From an uncultured Lysobacteraceae bacterium (GTDB taxonomy: Bacteria; Pseudomonadota; Gammaproteobacteria; Xanthomonadales; Xanthomonadaceae): a DNA stretch of 64,000 nucleotides. The position numbers and the translations under genes are program-made. The notes under the pieces were generated by a model. The model did no database searches, was not told where the DNA came from, and saw nothing but the letters and a program-made list of their open reading frames with translations. Of this stretch, positions 1-8,910 are shown piece by piece. Location of the stretch: contig CAKZGB010000003.1 of the NCBI GenBank assembly GCA_936911875.1, forward strand, positions 11,080 through 75,079. The letters are read 5' to 3'. Position 1 is the stretch's first letter, and the number at the start of each line of letters is the position of its first letter.

Positions 1-840
1 TTCGGCCGCGCGCAACACCGCACCACCGCCGTTCGAGATCCCCACCGCGATAACACGCGTATTTTCCCAGTTAAATTGCCCATTCCCCGGGAACGCCTGC
101 GACAGCGCATCCAAACCGAATTGCGCGGCCTGCACGACGTGACGGCCCCAGTCGGCCTCGGGGTTGACTTGCGAATGCGCATGCTTGAAGGCAATCTCGT
201 GCGCCTGCGGCGCCTTCTGCGCAGAGACTTGGGGAATGAAGACTCGTGCGTCACCCGTGGCGCGTTGGCCGTTGAGATCGGTGCCCTCGCCTGTATCCAC
301 ATCGGCAAAATCGGTGCCGGTGCCCTTATCGGTGTAGACCACGGCGCAACCCTTGGGCAGGCCCCAGGCGCCGGCCACGCTAATTGCGCCATAGACGCCA
401 CGCGAACCCGACGAAGGCGCTACGAGCAGGCAACGTTTCTTGCCATCGAACTGATCCGGAATCTGGGCCACCACGCGATGCGAGGATACGCTGCCGGGCA
501 ACGTCGCAACGGCACTGAACTCGCGTCCGGGCACAGACGCCGTGCTGCCATATTTCTCGCCGTAACCGCCGCCGGGCGCCAAGTCGGCAATGCCGCGCCA
601 GTTGGCCCAGATCGCACGACGGCGCAATTCTGCCGCGGTGGGCTGCTCCGCGTTGGCGAATGCAGGCGCTACGGGCGATTGCAATCCCTTGAGACCAAGA
701 CCCGCGGTCAGCAGATCGTCATCGCCGCGGTGATCTGTAACCTGCGGTGGCTGATTGGTCATGGGGTTCGTCATTTGGGCCGTACCGGCGCAGCCGGCGG
801 TGACCGTGGCAAGCACGGCAGCGGTGAGCAATGTCTTCAT
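1..840 (-). CDS. 3-hydroxybutyrate oligomer hydrolase (partial, C-terminus beyond window)
   Basis: The minus-strand frame opens with an ATG at 840 and runs 280 codons off the left edge, so only the N-terminal part is present. The N-terminus MKTLLTAAVLATVTAGC is a lipoprotein-type signal with the lipobox VTAGC. Family-like segments follow: SGSRGVYGAISVAG, GCAVVYTDKGTG, FKHAHSQVNPEADWG and, near the edge, GISNGGG, which is the expected serine nucleophile elbow. This is the D-3-hydroxybutyrate oligomer hydrolase family, which cleaves short PHB oligomers to monomer. The permease at 7448-8842 could then import the monomer, but that link is inferred from proximity. Family assignment is from remembered motifs; the rest of the active site cannot be checked here. 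Confidence 0.82.
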   Translation of the reverse strand, partial: MKTLLTAAVLATVTAGCAGTAQMTNPMTNQPPQVTDHRGDDDLLTAGLGLKGLQSPVAPAFANAEQPTAAELRRRAIWANWRGIADLAPGGGYGEKYGSTASVPGREFSAVATLPGSVSSHRVVAQIPDQFDGKKRCLLVAPSSGSRGVYGAISVAGAWGLPKGCAVVYTDKGTGTDFADVDTGEGTDLNGQRATGDARVFIPQVSAQKAPQAHEIAFKHAHSQVNPEADWGRHVVQAAQFGLDALSQAFPGNGQFNWENTRVIAVGISNGGGAVLRAAE

Positions 841-926
841 GGATCCTAGCCTACCGTATGTGCCGTCTGCAGGCAGTGGCCAAAAGTCCATAGGTGGTGC
901 GAAGGCCACTTGTTACACTCAGAGCC

Positions 927-1604
927 ATGCACCAGATTCTAATTGCCGACGATCATCCGCTGTTTCGCGCCGCCTTGCGCGCCGCGGCCACGGAGGCAAT
1001 TCCGGGCGTCGGCATTCATGAGGCTGATTCACTTGAATCCGTACTGCAAACGCTCGATGCGCAACCCGACATCGAATTGCTGCTGCTCGATCTGCACATG
1101 CCGGGCAACCATGGCCTGGCGGGACTGGCTTCGATTCGTGCACAGCACCCGGTGGTGGCCGTGATGGTGGTCTCTGCCAATGACGATCCGCTGATCGTAC
1201 GACGTGCACTGGATTTCGGCGCCGCCGGGTTTTTGCCCAAGAGTTCCGGACTCGACGATCTGAATGCCGCGATCTCGACCATTCTGAATTGCGGCCAATG
1301 GCTACCCGAGTCGATTCGCGCCACCGTTCTGCGCACGCGCAGTAGCAATTCCGACGCGGACATGGCCTCCAAGCTGTCATCCTTATCGCCGCAGCAGTTC
1401 CGCGTATTGCGCATGGTGGCCGACGGTCTGCTCAACAAGCAAATTGCCGATCGTCTGAATGTGCAGGAGCGCACGGTCAAGGCGCATGTGTCGGCGATCT
1501 TTGAGCGCCTCGGCGTCCGCAACCGGACGCAGGCGGGCATCGTGCTGCGCGAACTCGAGCTCACCGATCCGGGTCGCGTCCCGATGATGCAAGGCCAAGC
1601 CTAA
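927..1604 (+). CDS. crbR: LuxR/NarL-type response regulator, CrbR/ErdR-like
   Basis: This 225-residue protein has an N-terminal receiver (LIADDHPLF acidic pocket, phospho-acceptor Asp55 in LLLLDLHMPG) and a C-terminal LuxR helix-turn-helix (LSPQQFRVLRMVADG...NKQIADRLNVQERTVKAHVSAIFERLGVRNRTQA). I chose the ATG at 927, because the GTG at 894 would add 11 residues that do not belong to the receiver fold. It converges on the SSS-domain hybrid kinase at 1627-4959. That pairing is typical of the CrbS/CrbR (MxtR/ErdR) system, which controls acetyl-CoA synthetase and acetate use in Vibrio and Pseudomonas. The specific name rests on the neighbour; the general class is certain. Confidence 0.8.
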   Translation: MHQILIADDHPLFRAALRAAATEAIPGVGIHEADSLESVLQTLDAQPDIELLLLDLHMPGNHGLAGLASIRAQHPVVAVMVVSANDDPLIVRRALDFGAAGFLPKSSGLDDLNAAISTILNCGQWLPESIRATVLRTRSSNSDADMASKLSSLSPQQFRVLRMVADGLLNKQIADRLNVQERTVKAHVSAIFERLGVRNRTQAGIVLRELELTDPGRVPMMQGQA

Positions 1605-1626
1605 GGTACTCGCCGTCTTTTAGGCG

Positions 1627-4600
1627 TTACGCACGCGCTGCATTCGAAGCCGACAGCAACCGCATCAGCACACTACGCAGTGCCAATGCGCGAATCGGTT
1701 TACGTACCAAGGTCAAATCCAGTTCCTGACAAAGTGCTCGTACCTGGTCGCTGATATCGGCCGTCAGAACCAAGGTCGGCCGATCCGGCATTTGCTTGAG
1801 CAGATCACGATACACGTCGATACCGGTCCGGCCATCATCAAGATGGAAATCAAGCAGCCACACCGAGGCATGCATCGCCGCCTGTGCAATGGGCTCCATT
1901 TGCGCCCCGTCGAAGGCACTCACTTCATGCCCCCACTCGCGCAGCATAGAGCTGAGTTGTTCGCGCGTCGGCTGATCGTTGTCGACCAGCAGAATGCGCG
2001 CGCCTTCGGCAACGGCGATCGAGGGAACGGACTGCTGCGCTTGATCGGACACGTTTACGCGCACGGCAAAGGTAGAGCCGCGATTGGTTTCGGTGTGCAG
2101 CAGCAATTCGTGTTCGAGCAGATCGGACAGCCCCTTGGCAATCGACAGGCCCAAACCCAAACCGCTGGCGGTCACGCCTTCGCCACGACGGAACTCGTCA
2201 AAGATGAGGGTGCGATCCTGCTCGGGAATGCCCGGCCCCTGATCGTGTACGGCCAGTTGCAGCGTACCGTCCGACTCCGTTGTCGCGAGCAGACTCACCG
2301 TGCCCTGACCGGCATAGCGCGTCGCGTTGGCCAGGAAATTCTGCAGCACACGTCGCAGCAACGTCGGATCGGTTCGAATCCATTCCTCACTGGGACGGTA
2401 GACAAACTCAAGGCCGTTGGCCTTGGCGATCGCAGAGAACTCGGCGGCCAACGGATCGGTCACATCGCGCGAAGGCAAAGTCCGCAACGCGGGCGTCAGT
2501 CCACCGGATTTCAGCTTGGCGATATCGAGCAAGCTCTGCAGCAGTTCGGTCGTTGAATCCAACGCTCCTCGCACTTCGCGCACACGACGTAAAGGATCGG
2601 CTTGCTCACGGTCATTCCGGCGCAGCATCGACTCGAGGCCGTCGGTAAACAGTTGCGCCGCATGCAGTGGCTGCATCAGGTCATGACCGACGGCTGTCAG
2701 GAAACGCGTCTTGGCCTCATTGGCCAGCTCGGCTTCGCGTTTGGCCTGCTGCAGCATCTCGGTCCGCTCAGCAACGCGCGTTTCCAAGGTTTCATTGGCC
2801 AGCGCCAGCTGACGTTGCGCCTGCCGGAATTGCGTCACATCGGTATACGTGGCGACAAACCCACCGCCGGGCATCGGTGTGCCGCGGATCTCAATGATGC
2901 TGCCATCCGGGAATACCCGTTCGGTCAAGTGCAAAGTGCCCGCACGCATGTACGCCAAGCGACGTTCCACGGCAGCGTCTAACGCCGAACCCGTCAGTCC
3001 GTGCGAAGCCTGCAAGGCTTGACGGGTCAGATCTTCGATCGGGCGCCCTACGCGCAATAGCGCATCCGAGAATCCGAACAGCTCGGCATAACGCGGATTC
3101 CATGCCACCAGCCGCAGATCCCGATCGACAACGCTGATGCCCTGACTCATATTGCTCAGGGCGGCTTCGAGCAGCTGCTGATTAAAGCGCAAACCGACGC
3201 GCGACTCATCGACGATGCGCGCCACCTGTTCGACGCCCAACCCTTGGCGATTGTGCGCAGCTTCGAGCAGGATATTGGCCGAAGCGCTGCCCAGCACCTG
3301 ACTCAATTCGGCTTCAACCGATTCACCCACCACGGCCGGTACGGCATCACTGCCGTTGAGCCCTTCGAATACAGCTTGCACACGCGCAGGCGGCAGGAAG
3401 CGTGAAGCCAGCTCGCGCAAGGTACGCACTTGCAGACCACCGGCACCACGGCGTTGCAACGCATCGAAACGACCGGACAATCCGACCGTCAAGCCGTAGC
3501 TCACCAGCAAGGACGTCGCGAGTCCGCGCCCCAGAGGCGACCAGGCATTCAAGCCGAACCACTCGTTCGGATGCAGCCATCGGACGGCGCTTGGGAACGC
3601 GGGCACCTGCATGACGTTGGGCAGCAGCACCAGCCATGCCCAGACCAGCAGACCGGCACCAATGCCCAGGCAGGCCGCCTGTGGCGCCACCTGCGGCCGC
3701 CACAGTGCCAACAGCAGCACCGGCACCACCGGCACCATCGCAGAGAAGCTCAGCGCACCCACGTCTGCCAGTACGGCGTTGTTGTCGATCGCGCGAGCGA
3801 ATGCCCACGACAGGGCCATGACCACCAGCACCGCGACACGTCGTGCCAGAACGACATCGCGACGCAAGTCGCCGTCCGGCCGTCTCCACCACGAACCGCG
3901 CAGCACCGACGGCGAGACCCAATGGTTGATGATCATCAGACTCAAGCTCAGCACGCTCACTACGACCATACCGGTCGCCGCACCAAGCCCGCCCAGGAAC
4001 GCAAGCAAGGCCACGCCATCGTGACCGGCATGCAAGGGCAAGGCCAATACAAACAGATCGGGTGCAACGCTGGATGCCAAGGGACCGGACAAACCGATCA
4101 GTGCAATCGGCAGAATCGGCAACGCAATCAGCGCCAGATAGGCGGGCAACACCCAACGTGACTTGACCGGATCGCGCTCATCGCGAGCCTCCACCACAGC
4201 CATATGGAACTGGTGCGGCTGTACGAACATCGCCATCGCACCCAAAATAATTAACGGGCCAAATCCTAGAGTGCTGCGCTCCGGCAAGGTCTGTGCGGCA
4301 TCCGGAATGCTACCGGCACCACCGATCACCACAATGCCTACCAGCAGCATGGCCAAAAGCTTAAACAGGGATTCGAAGGCAATGGCCACCACCATGCCGC
4401 GATTGTGCGCACTGGCATTGGCCTCACGTGTACCGAAGGCCATCACAAATACTGCCATTGCCAAGGCGCCATAGAGTGAGATGTCCGCATACCATGCCGA
4501 AGAACGTGCGGCCACGCTTCCGCTCATCAGCACCGAGAAGCTACCGCTCACTGCCCGCAGCTGCAAAGCAATGTACGGCACCATGCCGATCACCATCACC

Positions 4601-4959
4601 AACGTGACCACTGCGGCCAATGGTGCGCTCTTGCCAAGACGCGTGGCAATCAGATCGGCGACCGAAGTGGCATGGGTACGACGGCCCATCTCCACCAGTC
4701 GTCGCATCAGCGGCAGGCCAAGTGTGTACAGCAAGATCGCGCCGATAAACGTGGGCGGTATCCACCAGCCCGAGCGCGCCGCTTGCGTCACCGTGCCGTA
4801 GAACGTCCACGACGTACAGTGAATGGCCAGCGACAAGCCGTAGATCAGCCACCAATGACGTGCAAACGCCGGCGGATACCGCTGCGCCCACCGTGCCAGC
4901 GCAAACAGGCTGAGCAGCCAGAGCACACAGGCCATGGCAACGGTTAGCGGATTCAGCAT
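1627..4959 (-). CDS. crbS: Hybrid sensor histidine kinase with sodium:solute symporter domain, CrbS-like
   Basis: The 1110-residue protein has, in order, a multi-pass SLC5/sodium-solute-symporter-like membrane region (about residues 1-500), a linker, a PAS domain (MSQGISVVDRDLRLVAWNP), a coiled coil, a HisKA H-box (VGHDLMQPLHAAQL), a HATPase domain (NFLANATRYA, GPGIP, GLGLGLSIAKGL) and a C-terminal receiver (RILLVDNDQPTRE, WLLDFHLDDG). This is the CrbS/MxtR architecture, in which a transporter-like domain may sense small carboxylates such as acetate. A longer frame starts with GTG at 5013, but that codon lies in the loop of the upstream gene's terminator, so ATG 4959 (MLNPLTVAMACVLWLLS) is preferred. 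Its likely partner is the convergent regulator at 927-1604. Confidence 0.85.
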   Translation of the reverse strand: MLNPLTVAMACVLWLLSLFALARWAQRYPPAFARHWWLIYGLSLAIHCTSWTFYGTVTQAARSGWWIPPTFIGAILLYTLGLPLMRRLVEMGRRTHATSVADLIATRLGKSAPLAAVVTLVMVIGMVPYIALQLRAVSGSFSVLMSGSVAARSSAWYADISLYGALAMAVFVMAFGTREANASAHNRGMVVAIAFESLFKLLAMLLVGIVVIGGAGSIPDAAQTLPERSTLGFGPLIILGAMAMFVQPHQFHMAVVEARDERDPVKSRWVLPAYLALIALPILPIALIGLSGPLASSVAPDLFVLALPLHAGHDGVALLAFLGGLGAATGMVVVSVLSLSLMIINHWVSPSVLRGSWWRRPDGDLRRDVVLARRVAVLVVMALSWAFARAIDNNAVLADVGALSFSAMVPVVPVLLLALWRPQVAPQAACLGIGAGLLVWAWLVLLPNVMQVPAFPSAVRWLHPNEWFGLNAWSPLGRGLATSLLVSYGLTVGLSGRFDALQRRGAGGLQVRTLRELASRFLPPARVQAVFEGLNGSDAVPAVVGESVEAELSQVLGSASANILLEAAHNRQGLGVEQVARIVDESRVGLRFNQQLLEAALSNMSQGISVVDRDLRLVAWNPRYAELFGFSDALLRVGRPIEDLTRQALQASHGLTGSALDAAVERRLAYMRAGTLHLTERVFPDGSIIEIRGTPMPGGGFVATYTDVTQFRQAQRQLALANETLETRVAERTEMLQQAKREAELANEAKTRFLTAVGHDLMQPLHAAQLFTDGLESMLRRNDREQADPLRRVREVRGALDSTTELLQSLLDIAKLKSGGLTPALRTLPSRDVTDPLAAEFSAIAKANGLEFVYRPSEEWIRTDPTLLRRVLQNFLANATRYAGQGTVSLLATTESDGTLQLAVHDQGPGIPEQDRTLIFDEFRRGEGVTASGLGLGLSIAKGLSDLLEHELLLHTETNRGSTFAVRVNVSDQAQQSVPSIAVAEGARILLVDNDQPTREQLSSMLREWGHEVSAFDGAQMEPIAQAAMHASVWLLDFHLDDGRTGIDVYRDLLKQMPDRPTLVLTADISDQVRALCQELDLTLVRKPIRALALRSVLMRLLSASNAARA

Positions 4960-4998
4960 CGAGGCGGGAATGGCGGCAATCTCATCACTACAGGATAC

Positions 4999-5025
4999 AA
5001 AAAGCCCCGGCACAAAGGCCGGGGC
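4999..5025 (-). terminator. Rho-independent terminator of the TonB-dependent receptor gene
   Basis: Read on the minus strand, an 8-bp perfect stem (GCCCCGGC/GCCGGGGC, 5004-5011 with 5018-5025) is followed by five T residues. It lies 23 nt beyond the receptor stop codon and just upstream of the chosen kinase start. Confidence 0.85.
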
Positions 5026-5047
5026 CGTTTCACTTAACCGTCAACGA

Positions 5048-7285
5048 TCAGAAATCGTAGCGAACCGTCAGCGAGTACTGGCGCGGCGCACCGTAGAAGC
5101 CGGTCAGCACACCGTAGGCGGCAATGTTGTAGCCGGTCGTACGGTACTCTTCGTCGGTCAGGTTGGAGCCTTGCAGTGCGACCGTCCAAGGCTTCTTGCG
5201 CCAGATCAGACCTGCATTCACCAGACCGTAGCCTTCCTGGTAGATCGCAGGGCTCAGATCGGTGGTCGGCCATACGGACGACTGATAGGTATAGCCTGCA
5301 CGTGCGGTCAGCTCACCACCGGCGATCATCGGCAAGCGATGTTCGATATTGAATGCACCCGAGAACTTAGGCGCATTGGTGAAGTGCTGCGTATCTGCAA
5401 TATTGACGTTGCTGCTCATGAATTCCGTGTACTTGGAATCCAACCAGGCCAAGTTGCCGCTGATCATCCAACGGCTCGAAGGCAGCCACTGATATTCCAC
5501 TTCAAAGCCGTCGATCGTACCGGCACCGGCGTTGGTGAAGTCACCGAAGAAGCTCTTGGAGCCGTTCGGCAAAGTGTACTCGGTGAACACGGACAGTTGG
5601 ATGTCCTCGTACTTGTTGTGGAAGTACGCAAAGTTCAGGAACAGGCTCTGATTCAGCAGACCCATTTTTGTACCGACTTCGAGGCTGTCGACCTGTTCGT
5701 CACGGAAGGGCTCACCCGAACGCGGAACTGAGGTGGTGTTGGCGCGGATGTTGTAGCCACCGGACTTAAAGCCGCGAGTTGCCGACACATAGCCCATGAT
5801 GTCCTGCGTGAAATCGTAGTTGACAGCCAACTTCGGCGACAGGTTCTTGAAGCGGATGGTCTTGTCGAAGTTTGCCGCGGTGCCCCACGACGTGGTGTAA
5901 GTCGGCGTGGTGTAGAACTTGTTCAGCGCGATGGCGTGTTTCTTTTCATCGGTCCAACGGGCACCGACATCCAGGCCGAGACGTTCGCTCAGATCGATCG
6001 ACCAGTCGGTATAGATCGCGATGCTGTCAGTAATGACCTTGCCCTGCGTATCGCCGAACAGCGGGTTGGTGATTGTGGTTGCACCCAGCGGGTTGTGGAA
6101 GTAGTTCAGCACTTGGCCACCGGCTTCACCGCTGAACATGTAGGCACCCATGACGCCACGAGCGCGGCCACCGCCATCGTAATTGAGCTGCAGTTCGTTG
6201 CTCAACTGCTCGTCGTTGTAGAAGGCATGCACGTCGACGTATTTGCCCGGCAGTTCGTCGAAATCGATGTCCGTCGAGGTGTCGGACATGCGCTTGGCAA
6301 TAACGTACTTGGCCGTCCAGCTCGGATCCATGCGCCAGGTGGCCGTGGCACTGACGCCCTTCATCGTGGTGTCGTTGACGTTGCCCATGCCGCTGCGGAT
6401 GTCGTAACGGCTATCGAGCGGCTTATAAGTGGAATTCAGCGGATTGACGGCAAGCATCTTGGCGCCGCGGACGCCGGATTGGTCGTCCATCCAGTCAAAG
6501 GCCAGCTTGATATCAAAGTCATCGCTGACGAACGCACCCAGTTCACCGCGCAGTGCCAGGATTTCCTTGTCGCTGACCGGCTGACCGTTGGTCAGGTTGG
6601 TACCAAAGCCATCGCGATGCAGGCTGGCAACACTCAAGCGGGCACGCAGTGCATCAGTACCCAGGATCGGACCGCCGATGGCGCCCTTCACATCCATTTG
6701 GCCATAGTTGCCGATCGTAACTGAGCCGAAGCCGTTGGTCTTCTTCGGCAATTCCTTGGAGATGTACTTGATCGCACCGCCAATGGTGTTTTTGCCGTAC
6801 AGCGTGCCTTGCGGGCCGCGCAGCACTTCGATGCGTTCGACGTCGAACACGTCAAGCAAGGCACCTTGCGGACGGGCAATATACACATCGTCCAGATAGA
6901 TGCCGACGCCGGGATCGACGCCCCACAACGGATCAGACTGACCGATACCGCGAATATAAGCCGTGACCGTGCTGCTGGAACCGCGAGCGGCGTAGACAGT
7001 CAGGTTCGGGACTTGGGCATCGAGATCACCCAGATCCTGCACGTTCAAAGTTTCCAGACGCTCCGGCGTAAATGCCGTGACGGCGACCGGCACTTCCTGC
7101 AGGGTTTCGTCGCGCTTGCGGGCGGACACGGTGACTTTGCCGAGCGACTTGACGTCGGAGCTGTCACTTGCGACCGTTTCCTTTTCGGTGGATTCGGTTT
7201 GCGGATCTTGGGCGTATACCGGCGTGGCCAAGACGCCTAGAACGGCCAGACACAAGGCATGGCGGGCGGGATTGCGACGAAACAT
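5048..7285 (-). CDS. TonB-dependent outer-membrane receptor
   Basis: The 745-residue protein begins with a Sec signal peptide (MFRRNPARHALCLAVLGVLATPVYAQ). A TonB-box-like GKVTVSARKRDETLQEVPVAVTAF region and the plug domain follow (YIRGIGQ, VGIYLDDVYIARPQGA, IEVLRGPQGTLYGKNTIGGAI), and the C-terminal barrel ends in the usual aromatic residue (SLTVRYDF). The plug wording is that of the broad CirA/Fiu-like group with the QEVP signature, common in Xanthomonadales and sphingomonads. The substrate cannot be told from sequence. It is divergent from the GntP permease across about 160 bp, which could suggest co-regulation in carbon uptake, but no shared operator was identified. Confidence 0.93.
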   Translation of the reverse strand: MFRRNPARHALCLAVLGVLATPVYAQDPQTESTEKETVASDSSDVKSLGKVTVSARKRDETLQEVPVAVTAFTPERLETLNVQDLGDLDAQVPNLTVYAARGSSSTVTAYIRGIGQSDPLWGVDPGVGIYLDDVYIARPQGALLDVFDVERIEVLRGPQGTLYGKNTIGGAIKYISKELPKKTNGFGSVTIGNYGQMDVKGAIGGPILGTDALRARLSVASLHRDGFGTNLTNGQPVSDKEILALRGELGAFVSDDFDIKLAFDWMDDQSGVRGAKMLAVNPLNSTYKPLDSRYDIRSGMGNVNDTTMKGVSATATWRMDPSWTAKYVIAKRMSDTSTDIDFDELPGKYVDVHAFYNDEQLSNELQLNYDGGGRARGVMGAYMFSGEAGGQVLNYFHNPLGATTITNPLFGDTQGKVITDSIAIYTDWSIDLSERLGLDVGARWTDEKKHAIALNKFYTTPTYTTSWGTAANFDKTIRFKNLSPKLAVNYDFTQDIMGYVSATRGFKSGGYNIRANTTSVPRSGEPFRDEQVDSLEVGTKMGLLNQSLFLNFAYFHNKYEDIQLSVFTEYTLPNGSKSFFGDFTNAGAGTIDGFEVEYQWLPSSRWMISGNLAWLDSKYTEFMSSNVNIADTQHFTNAPKFSGAFNIEHRLPMIAGGELTARAGYTYQSSVWPTTDLSPAIYQEGYGLVNAGLIWRKKPWTVALQGSNLTDEEYRTTGYNIAAYGVLTGFYGAPRQYSLTVRYDF

Positions 7286-7447
7286 TGGAACTACCTCGTA
7301 TCGTTGACGATTGAATTTCCGCCAAAGCCGGCGGGTACGCTCACAACTTAACGAAATTTGCAGGTTTCGACAGTTGTCCTTTTGTCCAATGTGCGGACCG
7401 GGACCCGGGCTCGAAACTGGGGGTCGCCCTTTGTCTCGGACGCCTGT

Positions 7448-8842
7448 ATGTCCTTCCTGATTGTTTTAGCCGCCCTGTGTTTTCTGATGTGGATCGCGTA
7501 CCGCGGGTACAGTGTGATCTTGTTTGCGCCACTGGTTGCTCTCGGCGCTGTCGCCCTTACAGATCCCTCCCTGGTCGCCCCTATGTTCAGCGGCCTGTTT
7601 ATGGACAAGATGGTCGGCTTCCTCAAAAACTATTTCCCCGTATTCCTGCTGGGTGCTGTGTTCGGCAAAGTCATTGAACTTTCCGGGTTCTCGCGCTCCA
7701 TCGTGGCGGGCTCAATTCGACTGCTGGGCGAGTCACGCGCCATTTTGTCCATCGTCACGGTGTGTGCCCTACTCACTTACGGCGGCGTGTCGCTGTTCGT
7801 GGTCGTGTTTGCGGTCTATCCGTTTGCGGCCGAGCTGTTCCGCCAAAGCGGCATCCCTAAGCGTCTGATTCCCGGCACCATCGCACTGGGTGCCTTTACG
7901 TTCACCATGGATGCCCTGCCCGGTACGCCGCAAATCCAGAACATCATTCCCACTACGTTCTTCGGCACTGATGGCTGGGCGGCTCCGGTCCTTGGTATCG
8001 CCGGCTCCATCTTTATTCTGATTGTCGGCCTGACCTATCTCGAATGGCGTCGGCGCCAAGCCAAGAACGCGGGCGAAGGCTATGGCGATCCTGCGACCTT
8101 GGTCAATGAACCTGAGACGCCGTCAGATACCTCGCTCAGCCATCCGCTGATTGCATTGCTGCCGCTGATTGTCGTCGGTGTGGTCAACAAACTGCTCACG
8201 CAATGGATCCCCGAATACTACGGCAAGGAAACATCCTTTATTCCTGCAGTCATGGGCCAGTCCACACCGGTAGTCCAGGAGACGTCTAAGCTCGCTGCGA
8301 TCTGGGCCGTCGAGGGCGCACTGATTGTCGGCATCCTGCTAGTGTTCGCATTTGCCGGCAAGCGCGTGTTGTCGCAGTTTGCAGCCGGCAGTAAAGCGGC
8401 TATCGCCGGCGCCCTGCTCGCGGCAATGAACACTGCATCCGAATACGGATTCGGCGCCGTAATTGCAGCACTGCCGGGCTTTCTGGTGGTGGCCAACGCG
8501 CTCAATTCCATTCCCAACCCGCTCGTCAACGAAGCCATCACTGTGACCGCACTGGCCGGTATCACGGGTTCTGCATCCGGCGGTCTGTCGATTGCTCTGG
8601 CTGCCATGTCGGAATCGTTCATTGCCAACGCGAACGCTGCCGGCATTCCGATGGAAGTCCTGCACCGCATTGCATCCATGGCGTCGGGCGGTATGGACAC
8701 ATTGCCGCACAATGGCGCCGTGATTACCTTGCTGGCCGTGACGGGTCTGACCCATCGTCAGGCCTACAAAGATGTCTTTGCCATCACAATCATCAAGACG
8801 ATGGCCGTGTTTGTTGTGATTGGCCTCTACTACCTGCTGTAA
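7448..8842 (+). CDS. GntP-family permease, candidate D-3-hydroxybutyrate transporter
   Basis: The 464-residue hydrophobic protein has about a dozen predicted membrane segments and characteristic GntP-family stretches: NYFPVFLLGAVFGKVIELSG, YGGVSLFVVVFAVYPFAAEL, ALGAFTFTMDALPGTPQIQN, and near the end MASGGMDTLPHNGAVITLL. The wording closely resembles the GntP subgroup found next to 3-hydroxybutyrate dehydrogenase genes in Pseudomonas, as far as I recall, so hydroxybutyrate rather than gluconate is the better guess. The ATG at 7448 (MSFLIVLAALCF) is preferred, because the longer frame from 7358 adds a charged, non-family leader. The hydroxybutyrate oligomer hydrolase at the left edge supports the substrate guess. 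Substrate is inference; family is firm. Confidence 0.85.
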   Translation: MSFLIVLAALCFLMWIAYRGYSVILFAPLVALGAVALTDPSLVAPMFSGLFMDKMVGFLKNYFPVFLLGAVFGKVIELSGFSRSIVAGSIRLLGESRAILSIVTVCALLTYGGVSLFVVVFAVYPFAAELFRQSGIPKRLIPGTIALGAFTFTMDALPGTPQIQNIIPTTFFGTDGWAAPVLGIAGSIFILIVGLTYLEWRRRQAKNAGEGYGDPATLVNEPETPSDTSLSHPLIALLPLIVVGVVNKLLTQWIPEYYGKETSFIPAVMGQSTPVVQETSKLAAIWAVEGALIVGILLVFAFAGKRVLSQFAAGSKAAIAGALLAAMNTASEYGFGAVIAALPGFLVVANALNSIPNPLVNEAITVTALAGITGSASGGLSIALAAMSESFIANANAAGIPMEVLHRIASMASGGMDTLPHNGAVITLLAVTGLTHRQAYKDVFAITIIKTMAVFVVIGLYYLL

Positions 8843-8860
8843 ATCCGCTCCGACGGAAGT

Positions 8861-8890
8861 AAAAAAGGCGACCCTCGGGTCGCCTTTTTT
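8861..8890. terminator. Bidirectional terminator between gntP-type permease and ppiD
   Basis: A perfect stem, AAAAAAGGCGACC then CTCG then GGTCGCCTTTTTT, sits between two convergent genes. The flanking A and T runs give a U-tract on either transcript. Confidence 0.92.
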
Positions 8891-8910
8891 ATTGCAGCCT
8901 TTTACTAATC

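Noticed and set aside
5011..5013. GTG at 5013 as the start of the SSS-domain kinase
   Set aside because: It lies in the loop of the receptor gene's terminator; ATG 4959 gives the membrane domain directly.
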